From: Thozetella sp. PMI_491
Taxonomy: Eukaryota; Ascomycota; Sordariomycetes; Chaetosphaeriales; Chaetosphaeriaceae
NCBI GenBank assembly: GCA_021432635.1
Contig: MU270016.1
Span: 1,932,171 to 1,996,170 of the forward strand
Reading direction: 5' to 3'
Length of the DNA: 64,000 bases
Part shown: positions 1 to 12,700 of the stretch, piece after piece
How positions within the stretch are numbered: the first letter of the stretch is position 1
How the letters are laid out: each line of letters begins with the position of its first letter
Notes under the pieces: generated by a model
Seen by the model: the letters and a program-made list of their open reading frames with translations, nothing else
What the model was told of the DNA's origin: nothing
Database searches by the model: none
Position numbers and translations under genes: made by a program

Positions 1-3000
1 AACTCCAGGTCCTCTTTCATATACGGTGAGACCTTGTCCGCCGCTTCCGACGCGCTTCCTCCAGAGGCGTCGGCCACGTCCCAGATGCGCGACCATTTGA
101 GGTGCAGCGCCGCCGGTAGGAGCTGGTTGATACAGACAACCGAAGACCCGGCCTCGCCTGCCTCGGTGAGGGCGGACAGCGAGTCTTCTGGCGCGGGCTC
201 TTCGAGGCGGATGTTGGCTGTGTGGACGACGGTAATCGCAGGTACGTCGACGGGAATCAGGATAGAGCACTGCTGGTCGGCATCGCTGTCGTCAGGTACC
301 GGCACCGTCAACCTCCGGTGCCCCTTCTGCCATGACGTGATGAATGCCTGGAGCTTGGCCGCAGCGTCTGCGCCTAGACCCTTGAGCTGTTTCTCCCACT
401 GGATGTCATCGGTGACGAACGAGGTCGAAAGATCCCCGAGCAGCGCCACCCTCTCCAAGTCGTAGGGCGACAGGGAATCCCGCGCTTGGGCGATCACCCG
501 GGAGACCACCAGACGTGAAAACTCCCAGAACTCAGACTCCTTCAGCGCCTGGTTCAGCGAGTCCTTGAGCAGCTCTTCGATCTCGTCCAGGAGAACACTG
601 TAGTGTAGCTTAAGGTACATCATCTTCTGCCCGGGCCCGGCTTCGGCCGCCGCCTTTCTCGTAATCCTGTAGAGAAGGCTCGCGGGTTGCTTCGGGAACA
701 CCGTGAGGGCCCCGCTCGGCGCGCGGCCAAAGTGCGGCTCGAACAGCTTGGACGCTAGGAGCTCGCTCTTGAACAACCTCAGGGGGCTCGGGCTGGCAGT
801 GGACACAGTGAAGCGCGAGAACAACGCGTCGTGCTTGAACACGTCCTGTACGTTGACGCCCAGGGCGAGCGCGATAGGGACGGACGGCGTCGTATGGAAG
901 GCAAAGCTGCCTGCCTCTGTCGAGTACGTCACCTCTACTTTGACGGCAACGCTCATCACATCCTGCTCGGTCGTGAAGGGGAAGCGTATCTTTACGCCCG
1001 CCTCGGCAGGAATCGCTGAGTAGCTAAACGTACCGCCCTCGGCCTTCTCCGGGGCAAACTCGCCTATGGCTTTGGCCTCGCTTGTGAGCAGGCGCAGGCC
1101 GCCGGTCGCAGACTTGATCTTGACCTCAAGGCTCTTGATCGCGTTCCACCCGGTCATCACCTCCAGCTCCAGCGAGTTGTTCTTGTCCAGCCGGACCTCC
1201 TTCGCTGCGGCCAGCTGGACATCGAGCGAGCTAGCTCGCCGATACAGCGACAGCTTGGGGTGCCGCAAGAGGGTCGACGCCTTGTCGATAGGTTGACCAG
1301 CGCCACGCTCGTGGTACATCGTGATGTTGTTACAGGCCACAACCACTTGGGTAACATCGTAGGTTCCCTCCATGATGGTGCTGCTCCGCAGCGTCACCTT
1401 GTTCTTCCCGGGCATGAACGTCACAGCTCCTTCCGCCTGCATCCATATTTCCTTGTTTGCACCGCCCGCGAGGCTTGTGATCTGCAGGCGTACTGACTTC
1501 GCCTCAAACGAGTCAGCGAGAAGGCTCCGAAGGGACAGAGTGGTCGAGAAGCTGTCTCTGCCAGCGTCGTATTCGGGGATGTTGTTGGTCTCAACATCGC
1601 AGAAGAAGTTCCCCAGCGGGACCTTGACTTCCTTTTCTAGCGAGGCCGCCGTCTCAAGCATCTCTTGTAGATAGCCCGCCACGGCCGATTCCTCAGGAAA
1701 TACTTTCTTCTCCGAGGTATCAGGCTCTCCGGCGCCGAGGGCCCGGCCGCTACGGGAGCTGATCTGTTGCTGTATCCTGTCGTGTTGGGCAGAAGCCGCT
1801 TTGGACAGCAGCTTGAGGAGCCGCCCCACGTACTCATCCTTGCGCTTGAGCTCCTTGAGAGACTTGCAGTACATGATCAGCATAGCGAGCTCGAGAAGGC
1901 TCCAGCCGTTCTCGCCGAAGAACGGTGTGATACGGTAGAAGTACGAAGCAGCGGCGCCGTAGTCTTGGAGATGGAACTTGAAAACCGCCAGGTCCGCCAT
2001 ATTGGCCTGGACCGAGTGGTCGTGATTCGCCACAGTGTAGTGGCGCAGGGCCTTGTCCGTTAGCGTCTCATACAGGCGGTAGAAATCTTCAGCGTTGTCG
2101 AGAGCCGCGCGCAGGAGGTCGTTCTCAATGCCGGCTGTTGCTACCTCGCCCGTCAGAACTGGAGCCGCAGGGGCGATCTTGCGCTCCGCCCCAGTTGCCT
2201 CGGCCGCATCGTCGTCGTCGAGGCTAATCTCCTCCATCTCGCAGATGTCTGCCTCACCCAGTGCCGGCACCGACCCCCAGCCGTCGCTCCAGCCCCTCTT
2301 CTTGCCACTCCCCTCGAGAATGTTGCGAGACACGGTATACAGCTCGGCTCTCCGGGCCGCCAGCTCCTCCAAGCCAACTTTCAGAAACTGGGCCTGCGCG
2401 GCGTCTGTTTCCGGGACGCTTGCTCGTCGCCCAGGGCCAGGAAATACGCCTGGGCTCGGAGGAGGCCGAGCGCCGGGACGAATGTGTAGGGAGGAGCTTC
2501 GTGCTGGATGCATCATCGTCTTAGGCTCGGGGATACTGGTCTTGGGCTCGTGTACATCCAGCGGTGCCAATGTGGATGGCGGGATTGGTAGCGCCTTCGT
2601 CGAGGTCTGGGCCAAGATCTGCTGAGCCACAGAGAAGGTGAAGGAGGCGACTACGTTGTCGACGACCTCTAGGGCGGTCACGTCCAGAGCCGGCGACGTC
2701 TGTCCAGCCTTGGTCTTCTCCTCCAATAGGGCAGCCACGACATCCTTCCTCATGACGCCGGACACGGCGGGGATGAATTCAAGTGTGCGCCGGCAGATCT
2801 CTGCCAGCATGGTCAGGTTCTCGCCCTCGACTGTCTGCTTCGGCGGCGGCGCGCGCGGCGCCACTCCGTGCAGGACCGACTCTTGCTGCTCCTTGAGCTT
2901 CGCGAGAAGCTCCTCGCGCGTCGACCAGGCATTCCCCAGGCGTAGTAGTAACGAGATCTGCCTTGCAAAGATGTAGCATCGAAAGTCAAACACAGATACG

Positions 3001-4398
3001 TTGTTGGCCAGGATCAGCTCGCGGTACGGCTTCTTGGTCGAGGAGATGGAGATGTCATCGACGGGATTCTTGGTCTCGGCACGCGACTGGAGATCCACGG
3101 CCTCCTCGTCGAACTCCATATTCCGCCGAGCCACCGCATCTACCGCCTTCTTGGCTATATCTCTGAGCTCCTCTGTGTATGCCAGGAGCGCCCCGCCGTG
3201 TGCCTCAGCCGCGCCCGTGATGGCTTGCTCCTGCAGAACCGTATCGAGGCCAACGCTCAGTTCGTCGTAGCCAACCAGGGCGTCCTCGACCAGGCCGACG
3301 CTCTCGAAGCCGCGAGCTAGACCCTCCTTGAGGATGAAGAAGGTGCAAAAGTTCCATCCCGGAAGGCTCCGTTGGGCATCCTTTTCTTTGATATCGTCCT
3401 CGTAGTGGGTAACACGCATGTCGAAGCTCGAGAGGATCAGGCTCTTGAACCTGGCGATCAGCTCCGTCCAGGCGTTTTCGGCGTCCTGTTCCGTCTCATG
3501 GTAGCCGGTGGGCACGGCGGGCACGACCCTGGGGAGGAGATCGTAGGGTACATCGTTGATGCCGATGCGGATCTGCACGATGCGGTCCACAGCATTCTTG
3601 CTAGTGCTGTTGAAGTCGCTTCGCAGCTTCTCCAGCAGCGAGCTGGAGCTGCCGCGCCACCTCGATGAGCTCTTGGTATCCTGGGTCTCGGATCCTTTGC
3701 CCGTTATGCGCGGCTGGGTGGCCGCGGCAGTGTTTGGCAGCACCACGTGCACGATGAGCCATTCAAACGCATCGTGGTTCTCAGCCGTGCTTATGGACTT
3801 GCGCTGCGAGGGTGAAGCATAGGCCTTGATCCACTCGCGGATCTCGGCTCTGGTGGTTGCCTTGTACGTGTCGTTGTCGTCGCATCGCACTAGGAGGACC
3901 TTGAGGTACGGCGTCCGTCGCAGGCCGGGGATCTGGTGTCGCCGAGCACCGCCTGCACCCGGCGCGGCTGGGGGTTTGAGGGTGTTGCCCATGGGCTCGA
4001 CCGGCTCCGCCGGCGCGCGCGCGCCCACTTGCACGGACTGGAATCCATCGTCGCGAGAGTTGCTCTCGGTGCGGGTCAGGTCCTGAGGAAGAGGGTTGGG
4101 GGACGCTAGGGGCGAAAGGATGGCGGAGAAGTCGGTGCCAGTCGGGACGAGGTCGACGTGCAGGGTGTTGATCGATCGGAGAGGCCCGGCGTGAGATTGC
4201 CAGTGGAGGTCGCGCAGAGGGAGCCGCGGCACGAGGCCGGGAGCTAAGAGCTTGTACACGTCATGGGGGTCGAAGTACTCGACTGCTTGGGGGGGAAGGG
4301 GGCGCGGCGGTTAGCAAGCAGCGTCGGGGTTGGAGGCGGGAAGGCGCCCGGACGGGAACCGCACCTGTGACTTTGGAAGTGGAGAATTGCTGTGCCAT
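1..4398 (-). CDS. trs130: TRAPP II complex subunit Trs130/TRAPPC10 (3' end beyond window)
   Basis: Subunit of the TRAPP II tethering complex, the exchange factor for late-Golgi Rab GTPases (Ypt31/Rab11 type). Exon 1 (4398-4365) starts at the ATG of MAQQFSTSKVT. An 82-bp intron (4364-4283) is removed and exon 2 runs open from 4282 to the left edge, giving about 1438 residues without a stop. The N-terminus after splicing reads VEYFDPHDVYKLLAPGL followed by LPLRDLHWQS, the characteristic start of fungal Trs130. A helical-repeat region follows (for example NWSLLELAMLIMYCKSL-like segments near residues 800-830), then a beta-rich C-terminal half. The family-defining C-terminal Trs130 domain is only partly inside the window; I infer one to two hundred residues are missing. 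It is divergent from MRI1 across 560 bp. An in-frame TTG lies upstream, but the ATG fits the family start. Family assignment is from recall of fungal orthologues. Confidence 0.85.
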
Positions 4399-4958
4399 TC
4401 TGGACGGCGTGGTCGACGAGCCTATGACATGGCTCGAGGCCAATTACGAGAGGGAGAGAGAGGGCGTTGCGCGGTCGGCTCTCGCGCTGGTGGGAATATG
4501 CTTCGCAGCAGCATGTGTTTGGGAAGCTTCTATCGTGGTCGCCGGGGTGAGCTTTCGGTGTGTATCACCTGGGGTGGATCCGTGCGTCGGCAGGTACCTT
4601 AAACCCTTTGTAACGCTCTCCCGGCTCGAAAGTCTGAAATGTGGGTGGGTCTCGGCGTGCCCGCCCGCTCCCGAGGCTTTGGTGGGGAACCAAAATGACG
4701 CGAGGCGACGTCGGCGGGGTAGCTCTTTGGGTGTGGCCAACGCCCGCCAGCGAAGCGTCCCGCCCGTATGGTGCCACGGCGGGGAGGACTAGGAAAAAAA
4801 AACTCGGCAGCCGGTGCAGGAAGATAAACGGCGTTTTGGCAGCCCGGAGATATCAGATTTCCCCAGGCACACACCCCGATCGCGCCCTGGATCCTCGATC
4901 CTGAACCCCCCGAACCGGCCTTTAGCATACACCGACGGAGCTTCCAGCCAACTCCCCG
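4399..4958. promoter_or_regulatory. Divergent promoter region between TRS130 and MRI1
   Basis: A 560-bp gap separates two start codons that point away from each other, so it must hold both promoters and 5' leaders. I see no TATA box at a typical distance on either side. A run of nine A lies at about 4793-4801. Short open frames here are on both strands and do not look like protein. Confidence 0.6.
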
Positions 4959-6221
4959 ATGGCCACTCTGCAGGCAATCCGCTACTCGCGGGGCCAGCTT
5001 CTGGTGCTCGATCAACTCAGGCTTCCCCACGAACACCGCTACGATGAGGTCAAGACGAGCGAGGAGGCTTTCGATGCCATCCGGTCCATGAGGGTCCGCG
5101 GCGCCCCGGCCATCGCCATCGTCGCCGCCCTCGCCCACGCCGTCGAGCTGCACAACGGCGCCTGTGGCAAGTCCACCATAGCCCCTTCACGCCTTTCTCT
5201 CGCAGGCTTCTGCTGTTCTGTTGGCTAACGCGCGGCCCCAGACCACACTAGCACCCCCGAGGAGACGATCCAGCACATCGACTCCCGCCTCGACTACCTC
5301 AAGGAGAGCCGCCCTACGGCTGTCGACCTCTCCAACGCCATCACCCTCCTCAAGCTCGCCGTGCGCGCGGCCGAGATCGAGGGGCTGGCCCACCCCGAGG
5401 CCAAGGCCGCCATTCTCGCTGCCTACATCCAGGCGGCCGAGACGATCCTCGAGAAGGACCTGCACAACAACACCTCCATCGGGGCCCACGGCGCCGCCTG
5501 GCTACAGCAGCAGTACGCGGCCACGCCTGAGCGGCCGCTCTCGGTGCTCACGCACTGCAACACGGGCTCCCTCGCCACGTCCGGCCATGGCACCGCCCTA
5601 GGTATCATCCGCACGCTGCAAGCCAACAACCTGCTCAAGCACGCCTACTGTACCGAGACGCGCCCCTACAACCAGGGCAGCCGGCTTACGTCGTTCGAGC
5701 TGGTCTACGAGGGCATCCCCGCCACCCTCATCACGGACAGCATGGCTGGCGCGCTCTTCAACCTGCACCGCGAACGCCAGAACATCGGCGCCGTCATCGT
5801 CGGCGCGGACCGCGTCGTGCGCAACGGCGACACGGCCAACAAGATCGGCACGTACGCGCTCGCCGTGCTGGCCCGCCACCATGGCGTCAAGTTCGTGGTC
5901 GCGGCCCCGACAACTAGCATCGACTTGGCCACCGAGACAGGGGCCGGTATCAAGATCGAGGAGCGGAAGCCCGAGGAGCTGACGCAGATCAGCGGCGCCG
6001 TTGTGCGACCAGACGGGACCGTAGATCTCAGCCGAACGGAGCGGGTGGCCATCGCCGACCAGCGAATCTCGGTGTGGAACCCGGCCTTCGACGTGACGCC
6101 CCACGACCTGATCGACGCCGTCGTGACGGAAAAGGGTACCGTGGTGAAGGGAGCGAACGGCAAGTTTGACTTCAGTGAGGTGATGCCCGAGCGCTGGGCC
6201 GAGACTGTGGGTAAGCAGTAG
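4959..6221 (+). CDS. mri1: Methylthioribose-1-phosphate isomerase (Mri1/MtnA)
   Basis: Converts 5-methylthioribose 1-phosphate to 5-methylthioribulose 1-phosphate in the methionine salvage pathway; belongs to the eIF2B-like isomerase family. Exons are 4959-5166 and 5242-6221, 395 aa, a normal length. The N-terminus has the family motif [11 protein letters not shown]. Later come [18 protein letters not shown] (catalytic Cys in NTG), [13 protein letters not shown], and [19 protein letters not shown] with the catalytic Asp. The 75-bp intron begins G|GCAAGT and ends CCCCAG, with a CTAAC branch site, so it is a GC-AG intron. No GT donor nearby keeps the frame, whereas this one joins HNGAC directly to DHTSTPEET. 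The 3' end is convergent with the M20 peptidase, 169 bp apart. Confidence 0.95.
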
Positions 6222-6390
6222 TCCGGGCCGCCTGACCGGCTCTCTTTCGGAGGTGATGAAGGACAAAAAACCAAGAGAACAGAAAATAGTAATTACTGGG
6301 GACACTAGGGGAAATGATGGATTGGGAACTTGTACATTGCAACTCAACGGGTATATAGACATAGAATACAGAGTTCCACCTCTGGCCATC

Positions 6391-7715
6391 TTACGCCTGC
6401 AGGGCAAACTTGATGAGCTTCTTGTAGCCCTCGACCGACGTCTCGAGATCCGCGACCGTGATGGCCTCGTCGTCGCCGTGTGCGACGAGGATGCTCCCGG
6501 GGCCGTAGAGGTACCGCGTGTGGTCTCCCGCGAGGTTTGGCACGTCCGTACCATAGTTGACGGCAATCTTCTCAAACCCTGAATGACTGATGTTAGCTGA
6601 TCATAGCGGTGTGCGTAGCAGGAAATGGTACCTTCAACATCGCAGTTAGCCACTACCGGGCCGTACCCGCCCACGGTATCGACGGCGAAGGCCTCGTCGT
6701 CGACTTCCTTCAGGATCTGGTCCAGCTGGTCCGCGACGATGCCCAAGCCCGTGGTCTGGTTCCCGACGCCTATCCGCACCGAAATGGACGCACTGGCGGT
6801 CTTGGCGACGACGTTCATGGCCACGCCGCCGTCCAGCACGCCGACGTTGACCGTGGTGTTTCCGAATCTCTCGCTGCTCCCAAGGTCCTTGTCCAGGAGC
6901 TTGACCAGGGCGCGCATCAGCAGCTCCGTAGCGCTCTTGCCCAGCCAGGGGTATCCCGAGTGCGCGGCCTTGCCCTGCGCATGGATGTTGAACATGCCAA
7001 TGCCCTTATGCCCGCAGGCAAGCCTGTTCTCGGTCGGCTCGCCGAAGATGACGGCCTCGAACTTGGGCGGCGGGTCGAGCTCGTCGAGCGAGGCCGAGAA
7101 GAACTTCATGCCGTCGCCGGTGGTCTCCTCGCCGACGACGAAGAGCAGCATCGCATCCTCGCGATCCACCTCCTGGGCAGCGAGCAGCTCCTCTAGTGCA
7201 GTGACCTGCGCGGCAACACTCGCCTTGGCATCGACGGAGCCGCGCCCCCGGATGAGCGTGTCGGGGCCGACATGGCTGCCCTCCGCGTCAATGTGGTAGG
7301 GAATGTAGGGAGGCACGACGTCGATGTGCGACGAAATGAGAACGCGCGGCTTCGGGTTCCGCGTCGGGCCTGGCCAGGCCAGCACGTTGAAGCGCTCGGC
7401 GCCGTGCGGCGTGTTGCCAGCGGGCGGGAGGAACTGCAGCTGCGCGACGTAGTCGCGGGCGGTCAGGTACTCGACTAGGAAGGAGCCGACCTTGTTCTCG
7501 GTGCCGCTGATAGAGGAGATGCTGACGAGCGACTTGTGCAGGTCGAGAAGCGCACTGCGGTATGAGGGGCCATCAGCCGGGGCGGGCGACGACGACGACG
7601 ACGCAATTGAGCCCGCGGAGCTGGGCGGGTTGCCGCCAATCGGGTGCTGCTCGAAAGCGAAGCCAGAAACCAGTAAGCCTAGGAGGCCCGGCCCCAAAGC
7701 AAGCGACAACTTCAT
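6391..7715 (-). CDS. Secreted M20-family zinc metallopeptidase (probable carboxypeptidase)
   Basis: Two exons (7715-6632 and 6578-6391) give 423 aa. The N-terminus [20 protein letters not shown] is a clear signal peptide followed by a Ser/Pro-rich spacer, so export is expected. M20 metal-site motifs are in order: [11 protein letters not shown] (His and the bridging Asp context), [24 protein letters not shown] with the catalytic Glu pair, and [14 protein letters not shown]. The dimerisation-type segment with [12 protein letters not shown] follows. The 53-bp intron (6631-6579) has a GCTAAC branch site and joins NCDVEG to [15 protein letters not shown]; the frame then stops at TAA after KFALQA. 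If this intron is ignored the frame continues as an unlikely C-terminal extension antisense to MRI1. Related fungal proteins are annotated as probable carboxypeptidases; substrate is unknown. Confidence 0.88.
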
Positions 7716-8701
7716 AACAGCTAGCTTGTTGGTAGATTTGAACTTGCTGAGCTATCTGTGGGTTGTGCGAACAGAGGACCTCTCCCGGCGCTTCTGGCGG
7801 TCGCAAAGCCGCTACAGTGGAGCCGTGGCCCCTGGCCTGCAGGCCGTGACTACCCGCTGCCTTATGAGATCATTCTCGGGGACAGGGGAATTGCGGGGAT
7901 CGGTTTGACATCGCATCGCCGGACCTCGACAAAATGAGTTCAGGTGGGGTAGGTTATATGGCTATTGCGCTCTGTCTTGTCTGTCTCGAGCCTCTTGGCT
8001 TTGAGGAAGGGAGCTTCCTCTGCCTAGGAAACCTAACTTTGCGATGTGTTAGACATCTGAATTGTACCGCAATCCCAGCACGTACTGTACATGTGGTTAA
8101 CTACAACTCAAAAGCTAAAACTGCAGTGCAGGGGCCTTGAATTGCGCCTGGAGTACACCTTTGGCTAATAATGGAGAATCCAGACTGCCTTTCCGCCTAT
8201 TCTCTATCTAAGCCATCGCCCATCTCGCGGCCATGCCCTGCATGAAGCATATATCTTTGACGACTACTAGTCGAGAGTGAGACAACAGAGGTATCGCGAC
8301 ACCGGACAACCTTCTCTCAGGATCATTAAGAAAATCCGGTCCATGGCATCAGCTTACCTCCAGGGGTTACTTATGAAGTACCAAGCGCAGCGTTTAGATT
8401 GGGCAGCGCGAGACTGGGCCTATCACGCTGCCGCGAAGTCGTTCAATCCAGATATCTCAATTTTATACACAATGATACATCATATACATGCCCGGTTCAT
8501 TGCCGTGGCTTCTGTTCCGACAGACCGGAGACTCTGTGCCCGGAGAGCGGAGGTTTTTTTTTATCTCCCTTAGATCCCAGGCCATCGCCATTGGCCTTTC
8601 CAGTTATTTCCTTAACGGCCACCTATGCACAGCTCAGAAGAGCTTTCCTTCCTTCCCGCGCTCTTCTCTTCGTCGTGTCGTCTAAAGCAGGCGGTATCTC
8701 G
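7716..8701. other. Intergenic region, M20 peptidase to COX23
   Basis: 986 bp between the M20 start and the COX23 stop. It holds the M20 promoter, presumably adjacent to 7716. I found no gene with family motifs or a splice-consistent frame. Confidence 0.5.
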
Positions 8702-9116
8702 TTAGAAATCGTCATGTTCGCAATCGTTGCCCGGGGGGCCACCTACCCAGTTCTTCTTGCAGTCACGGTATGCCCTGTAGAAAACGCCCCCAAGTTAGCC
8801 AACACAGTATACTACACCAAGCAGTCCAAGTAGACCAGGGCAGGGAGGGGGGAGAACGAACTGGAAGTAATCTTGGCACATGGACCTGTCGCCATCATTG
8901 CGCCGGAGGCAAGCGATGCTGCGTGCTGCGGCCTCCTGACACGGATCGAACCACTCGCTTCGGCTCTTTCTGTTTGCATATTGGTCAGCCGGTCGATCGT
9001 GAGCTGGCCGCTAGAGCGAGGGCAGCCGTCGTTAAAGAGGACAATGGGGCGTCGCACGATTCGAACTTGTCCTTCTTGTCCTTGCTCCAAGGATCCGGAT
9101 CGCTTTCGCTCGCCAT
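8702..9116 (-). CDS. cox23: Mitochondrial twin CX9C protein Cox23
   Basis: Intermembrane-space protein required for cytochrome c oxidase assembly and copper delivery. The gene is three small exons: 9116-9058 (59 bp), 8969-8862 (108 bp) and 8774-8702 (73 bp), 79 aa in all. Spliced, it reads [18 protein letters not shown] then [38 protein letters not shown] and AYRDCKKNW. Two CX9C pairs are visible, [11 protein letters not shown] and C-QDYFQAYRD-C, the helical hairpin imported by Mia40. The FDPCQEAA and DYFQAYRDCKK stretches are diagnostic of Cox23 rather than Cox17 or Cox19. Introns (88 and 87 bp) have GTGCGA and GTTCGT donors, the first with a CTGAC branch site, and both preserve the frame exactly. 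No exon reaches 40 codons, so simple gene scans miss it. It is tandem with AGS1. Confidence 0.92.
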
Positions 9117-9742
9117 GTTGCTCTGTGGAGATTCGTTAGAGAAGAGCTGCCGTCGCTATCGGTCTTCGTCTTTGGCTCGCGGGCAAACTGCGCACCCTCA
9201 GTCGTCAATGGTTCCGCGCAATGTTCGGCTGCTCGGGGGTGGGATGACGAAGTTAAGTTTCTGGGTCGTAGCGTGCACGGACCGCACCCAGAGCTCCTAG
9301 CTCGGATAAGCTGATAAGAATCCCCAGTCTCTTTTCGGCGTGTAAACATAGCCCCTTTTCACCAATAGTTATCCCCCGTCAGAGGAGAGCATCATAAGCA
9401 GTGGGTGCTCGGAGAAGTTACCAGAGTCTTGCTTCCTTCTACGGCATACTATATATAACATGCACGAAACATGAACCCATGCGATGGCAAGGACGAGCAA
9501 GTACAAGGGAAATGTATTTATGCTATATTCTAATCGACGCTGCCAATGTCGTATTTTGCAATATTTTTTACCAATCGAAGATAGTACAACTACGCCAGAA
9601 AAGAACCGCCAAGTATTTGTCCATGGGATGCTAATTTTCAAACAAAGAAAAGAGAGAATGAAACAGTCATGCCGCCGAGGCCATCCATATGTCGTTGGGC
9701 CGATCCATTAACCCCCGAGTCCCGCCCCAAGAGCGCACGAAA
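9117..9742. other. Intergenic region, COX23 to AGS1 3' end
   Basis: 626 bp. It should contain the COX23 promoter and the AGS1 3' UTR. The part near 9440-9660 is AT-richer, as expected for a 3' UTR. No gene is seen. Confidence 0.5.
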
Positions 9743-12700
9743 TCAAGGCTTGCTGATCTGCTCCTTGCGGAAGAACTTGAAGAAACCAGCACAAATCACC
9801 AGCTGTGTGGCAAGCGCGATCCAGAACCACGGCTTGCTGAACGCCGCGCCTAGTCCCTCTGAAAGATCCGGGAACACATCGCCGGGCCCGATGCTGTTGG
9901 GAGCGGTTGCCCGCGCCACCATGGTCGCTACAGAGCCAATAACCTGAGCGATCAACATCGTCACGCTGACGTGGATGCGTGTCAGGGTCAACATGAGGAT
10001 CATGCCGAGCCCGGCGTTCTGGATCGTGTCGAGCAGGCCGAGCCACAGCCAGAGAGACCGACTGAACAAGGCTGAAAACAGCGGCGATGGGGCCCAGGGG
10101 AGGTAGAGACCAAAGCCGCTCGTGCCCCATAGCATCTGGGCCCAGCGCGGAGCGCCGAGACCGAGTGCAAAGAGCGGGAGCCACCAAGGATGGCGCTTGC
10201 TGACCACGGCGAAGAAAGCGAGAAACAGGGACCAGACGCCAACGAAGAAAAAGGCAGTAAGCGCGAGCACGGCCCACGTGGGTACGTGGGAGCTGCTGAA
10301 CAAGTAGAACCAGTTGCGGCCGTATGGTGTGGAGAGGAAGTAGTTCTGGAGGATGACGGCGACAAAGAACCACAGAGTGGTCTTGCGTCGCAGGATGGAG
10401 GTGTACAGCGATGGCACCTCGTCCGGAGACTGGCGATAGTAATCCGGAAGGCCGACGAAGATCGCGATTCCGCAAGCCCAGAGAACGATAGCGATGGATA
10501 GGGTGACGGGCAAGAGGACAGGGAAGGCGGGAAGAGTAAGCGTCCCGCTTCCAGTCGACGTAGAGATGAGGGTGCCCCAGAACCATAGCATCACCGTGTA
10601 AGCTTGCTGGAAACCCTGGATGACGCAAGCACGCCAGATCCAGGTAGACACGGGGGCACCACCTAGAAGGGGTTAGCATGCGATGAAGACCAGAATCGAA
10701 GATAATCTGGAAAAAGAAAAAATACTCACCCTCGTCACCAAAATTGAAGGCAAAGAAGAGAGCACCGCTCGAGGAGCCAGCGGCGTATACGCCAGTAGCA
10801 ACGTTCTGCATCCAGGCGACGCCGCGAGGGTCCGGGACCAAAGGTGCAGCTCCGATGAGGAGGAAAGCGAGGCCGTAGAAGAACCACGGGAGGGATAGCG
10901 TGTAGATTGACTTGGTCAGACGCGAGGTGATGCCCCAGAGGATGGACGTGCCCAGGTAGATGGAAGCGATGATGTACAGGCGGTCGGCTGACTGGCCGAG
11001 CTCGCCGGTGAGCAGCGTGATCTGGTACGAGTTGGATGCAATCACCTGGCCGAAGGCAAGGAGGATCGAGTATATCGGCCACTCGCCAAGTCGCCTCTGG
11101 AGGAGCCTGCGGATGGATTAGCATTCTCGGTCTCGTCGGCACCCACAGCGCAAACACTTACTTCTTCAACCCTGTTGGCGGAACATAATCGTCTGCGAGA
11201 CCGAACTCCTCGCGTTTCGCTTTCTCCTCGTCGTCCCCGGCCATGGTAAACACTATGTCATCCGTAACTGAGTGGCCGGCCATCGGTCCGCCCATACCGT
11301 GCCCTTGGCCCCCAGTTCCGAGCAAGTTCGTGCTCGAGGTAGCCCGAGAATGGGTACCGAGCTTCGCGTCCCTAAAGCGATCAAAAAACTCCCTCTCGCT
11401 CTCGACGAGATACTCCTCGATACATAGCTGCGAGATGGAATTCTTCGCATTGAGCTTGCCCAGTTGCTTCTCAAACGCGTCGAAGAAGCGCCCGTCCGAA
11501 TCCGTGAAGAACGGATCAACCTGTTGTAAACGGAAGTCTGTCCGCCCGCCCACGATCGAGTCCACCGAGACGACGCTACAGAAGCTCGCAGTGGACTGCC
11601 CATTGTGGTGCAAGCCCAGGAGCCCGGCCCGCGGGATGGGACTAAACTCGGACTCTCCGAGGAACCGCGGCGGAGCCAGGGTGCTCGTGTCGGAGTAGAC
11701 CGAGTCGGCATCGCTGTCTTCCGGGCGGCGTGGTCGCCGTGGGGGGCCGAGACCGGGGCTGTACATGCTACCAGTAGAAGGGAGAAGGAGATTTGACGAG
11801 TTCGGCCCGCCCTCGGGGGTCATTGGTCGGGATATGTTTCCTCGGGGCCCAGGTAGCGGCCACGCAGATGGGGATGCCGGCCGGGAGTGGAAGAACCCAG
11901 AGGTTGACGGTGTCATGTTGGGAGTCAGGGCCCTAGATGGCGAGCGCCCGCGTTCTCGAGAACTGCCCACGCCGAGGGTCAAATTCCGCTTCGCTCGGGA
12001 CCTGATCTTCTTGTGCATCTTAATGGAACGGCCCTGCAGCTTCTCAAGGCCCTCGAGCCACTGGGCAACGGGAAACCGCTGCTTTGCAGACCAGGCGCGC
12101 ATCTTCGCGCGGACCTCCGTCTTGGACTCCAGAGCAGCCACAACAGCCTGCTTAAACTGTGACAGCAAGTGAGTGGTGCTGTTAGATTCGATGGTGTACC
12201 ACCAGCCGGGCATCTGGCCCAGACCGCCAACCCGTGCGCCGACGCCGAGCGCGCCCTTTCTTCCGAATTCAACAGCAACCAAGCCGAACGGCTCGTCTCG
12301 TGAGGGAATGAGCGCGAACTCAGCTCCACTGAAGATGTACGGTGGCAGTGCGGTAAACTGCGGCTTGCTGAAGACACGCTTGGGATATTGTTCCATCAGT
12401 TTCGCCAGCTTCAGCGCGGCAAACTTGCCGTATAGGTCGATAGTCGGGCCAATGCAGATAAGCTGCGTCTTCGGGTACTCCTCCAAGATGGTTGGGAACA
12501 GGTCGGCGATGAGATCTACGCCCTTCTGCTGGCTCCAGCGGCCGACAAAGACGAAAAGCTCTGCCTCCGGATCGACTTCTAGGCCGGCCCATTCCTGGGC
12601 TTGCCTGCGGGTCTCGCCCCGTGAAGACTCGAAGCTCTGGTCGATTGTCACGTCCTTCTGGTGCTTCGCGTGCGCATCCCACTGCTCCATGTCACTAGGG

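Noticed and set aside
34-4086. Many plus-strand frames of 60-180 codons over 1-4 kb
   Set aside because: They are antisense to the continuous TRS130 coding frame on the minus strand, which carries the homology.
5598-6390. C-terminal extension of the M20 peptidase through to 5598
   Set aside because: It lies antisense to MRI1 and disappears once the 53-bp intron at 6631-6579 is spliced; the spliced frame ends in family-like sequence.
9055-9075. tRNA B-box-like GTTCGAATC on the minus strand
   Set aside because: This is COX23 exon 1 coding sequence (DKFES); no A-box or cloverleaf fits.
9708-11045. Separate membrane-transporter gene
   Set aside because: The multi-pass segments are the C-terminal domain of AGS1; three consistent introns join them to the synthase domain.
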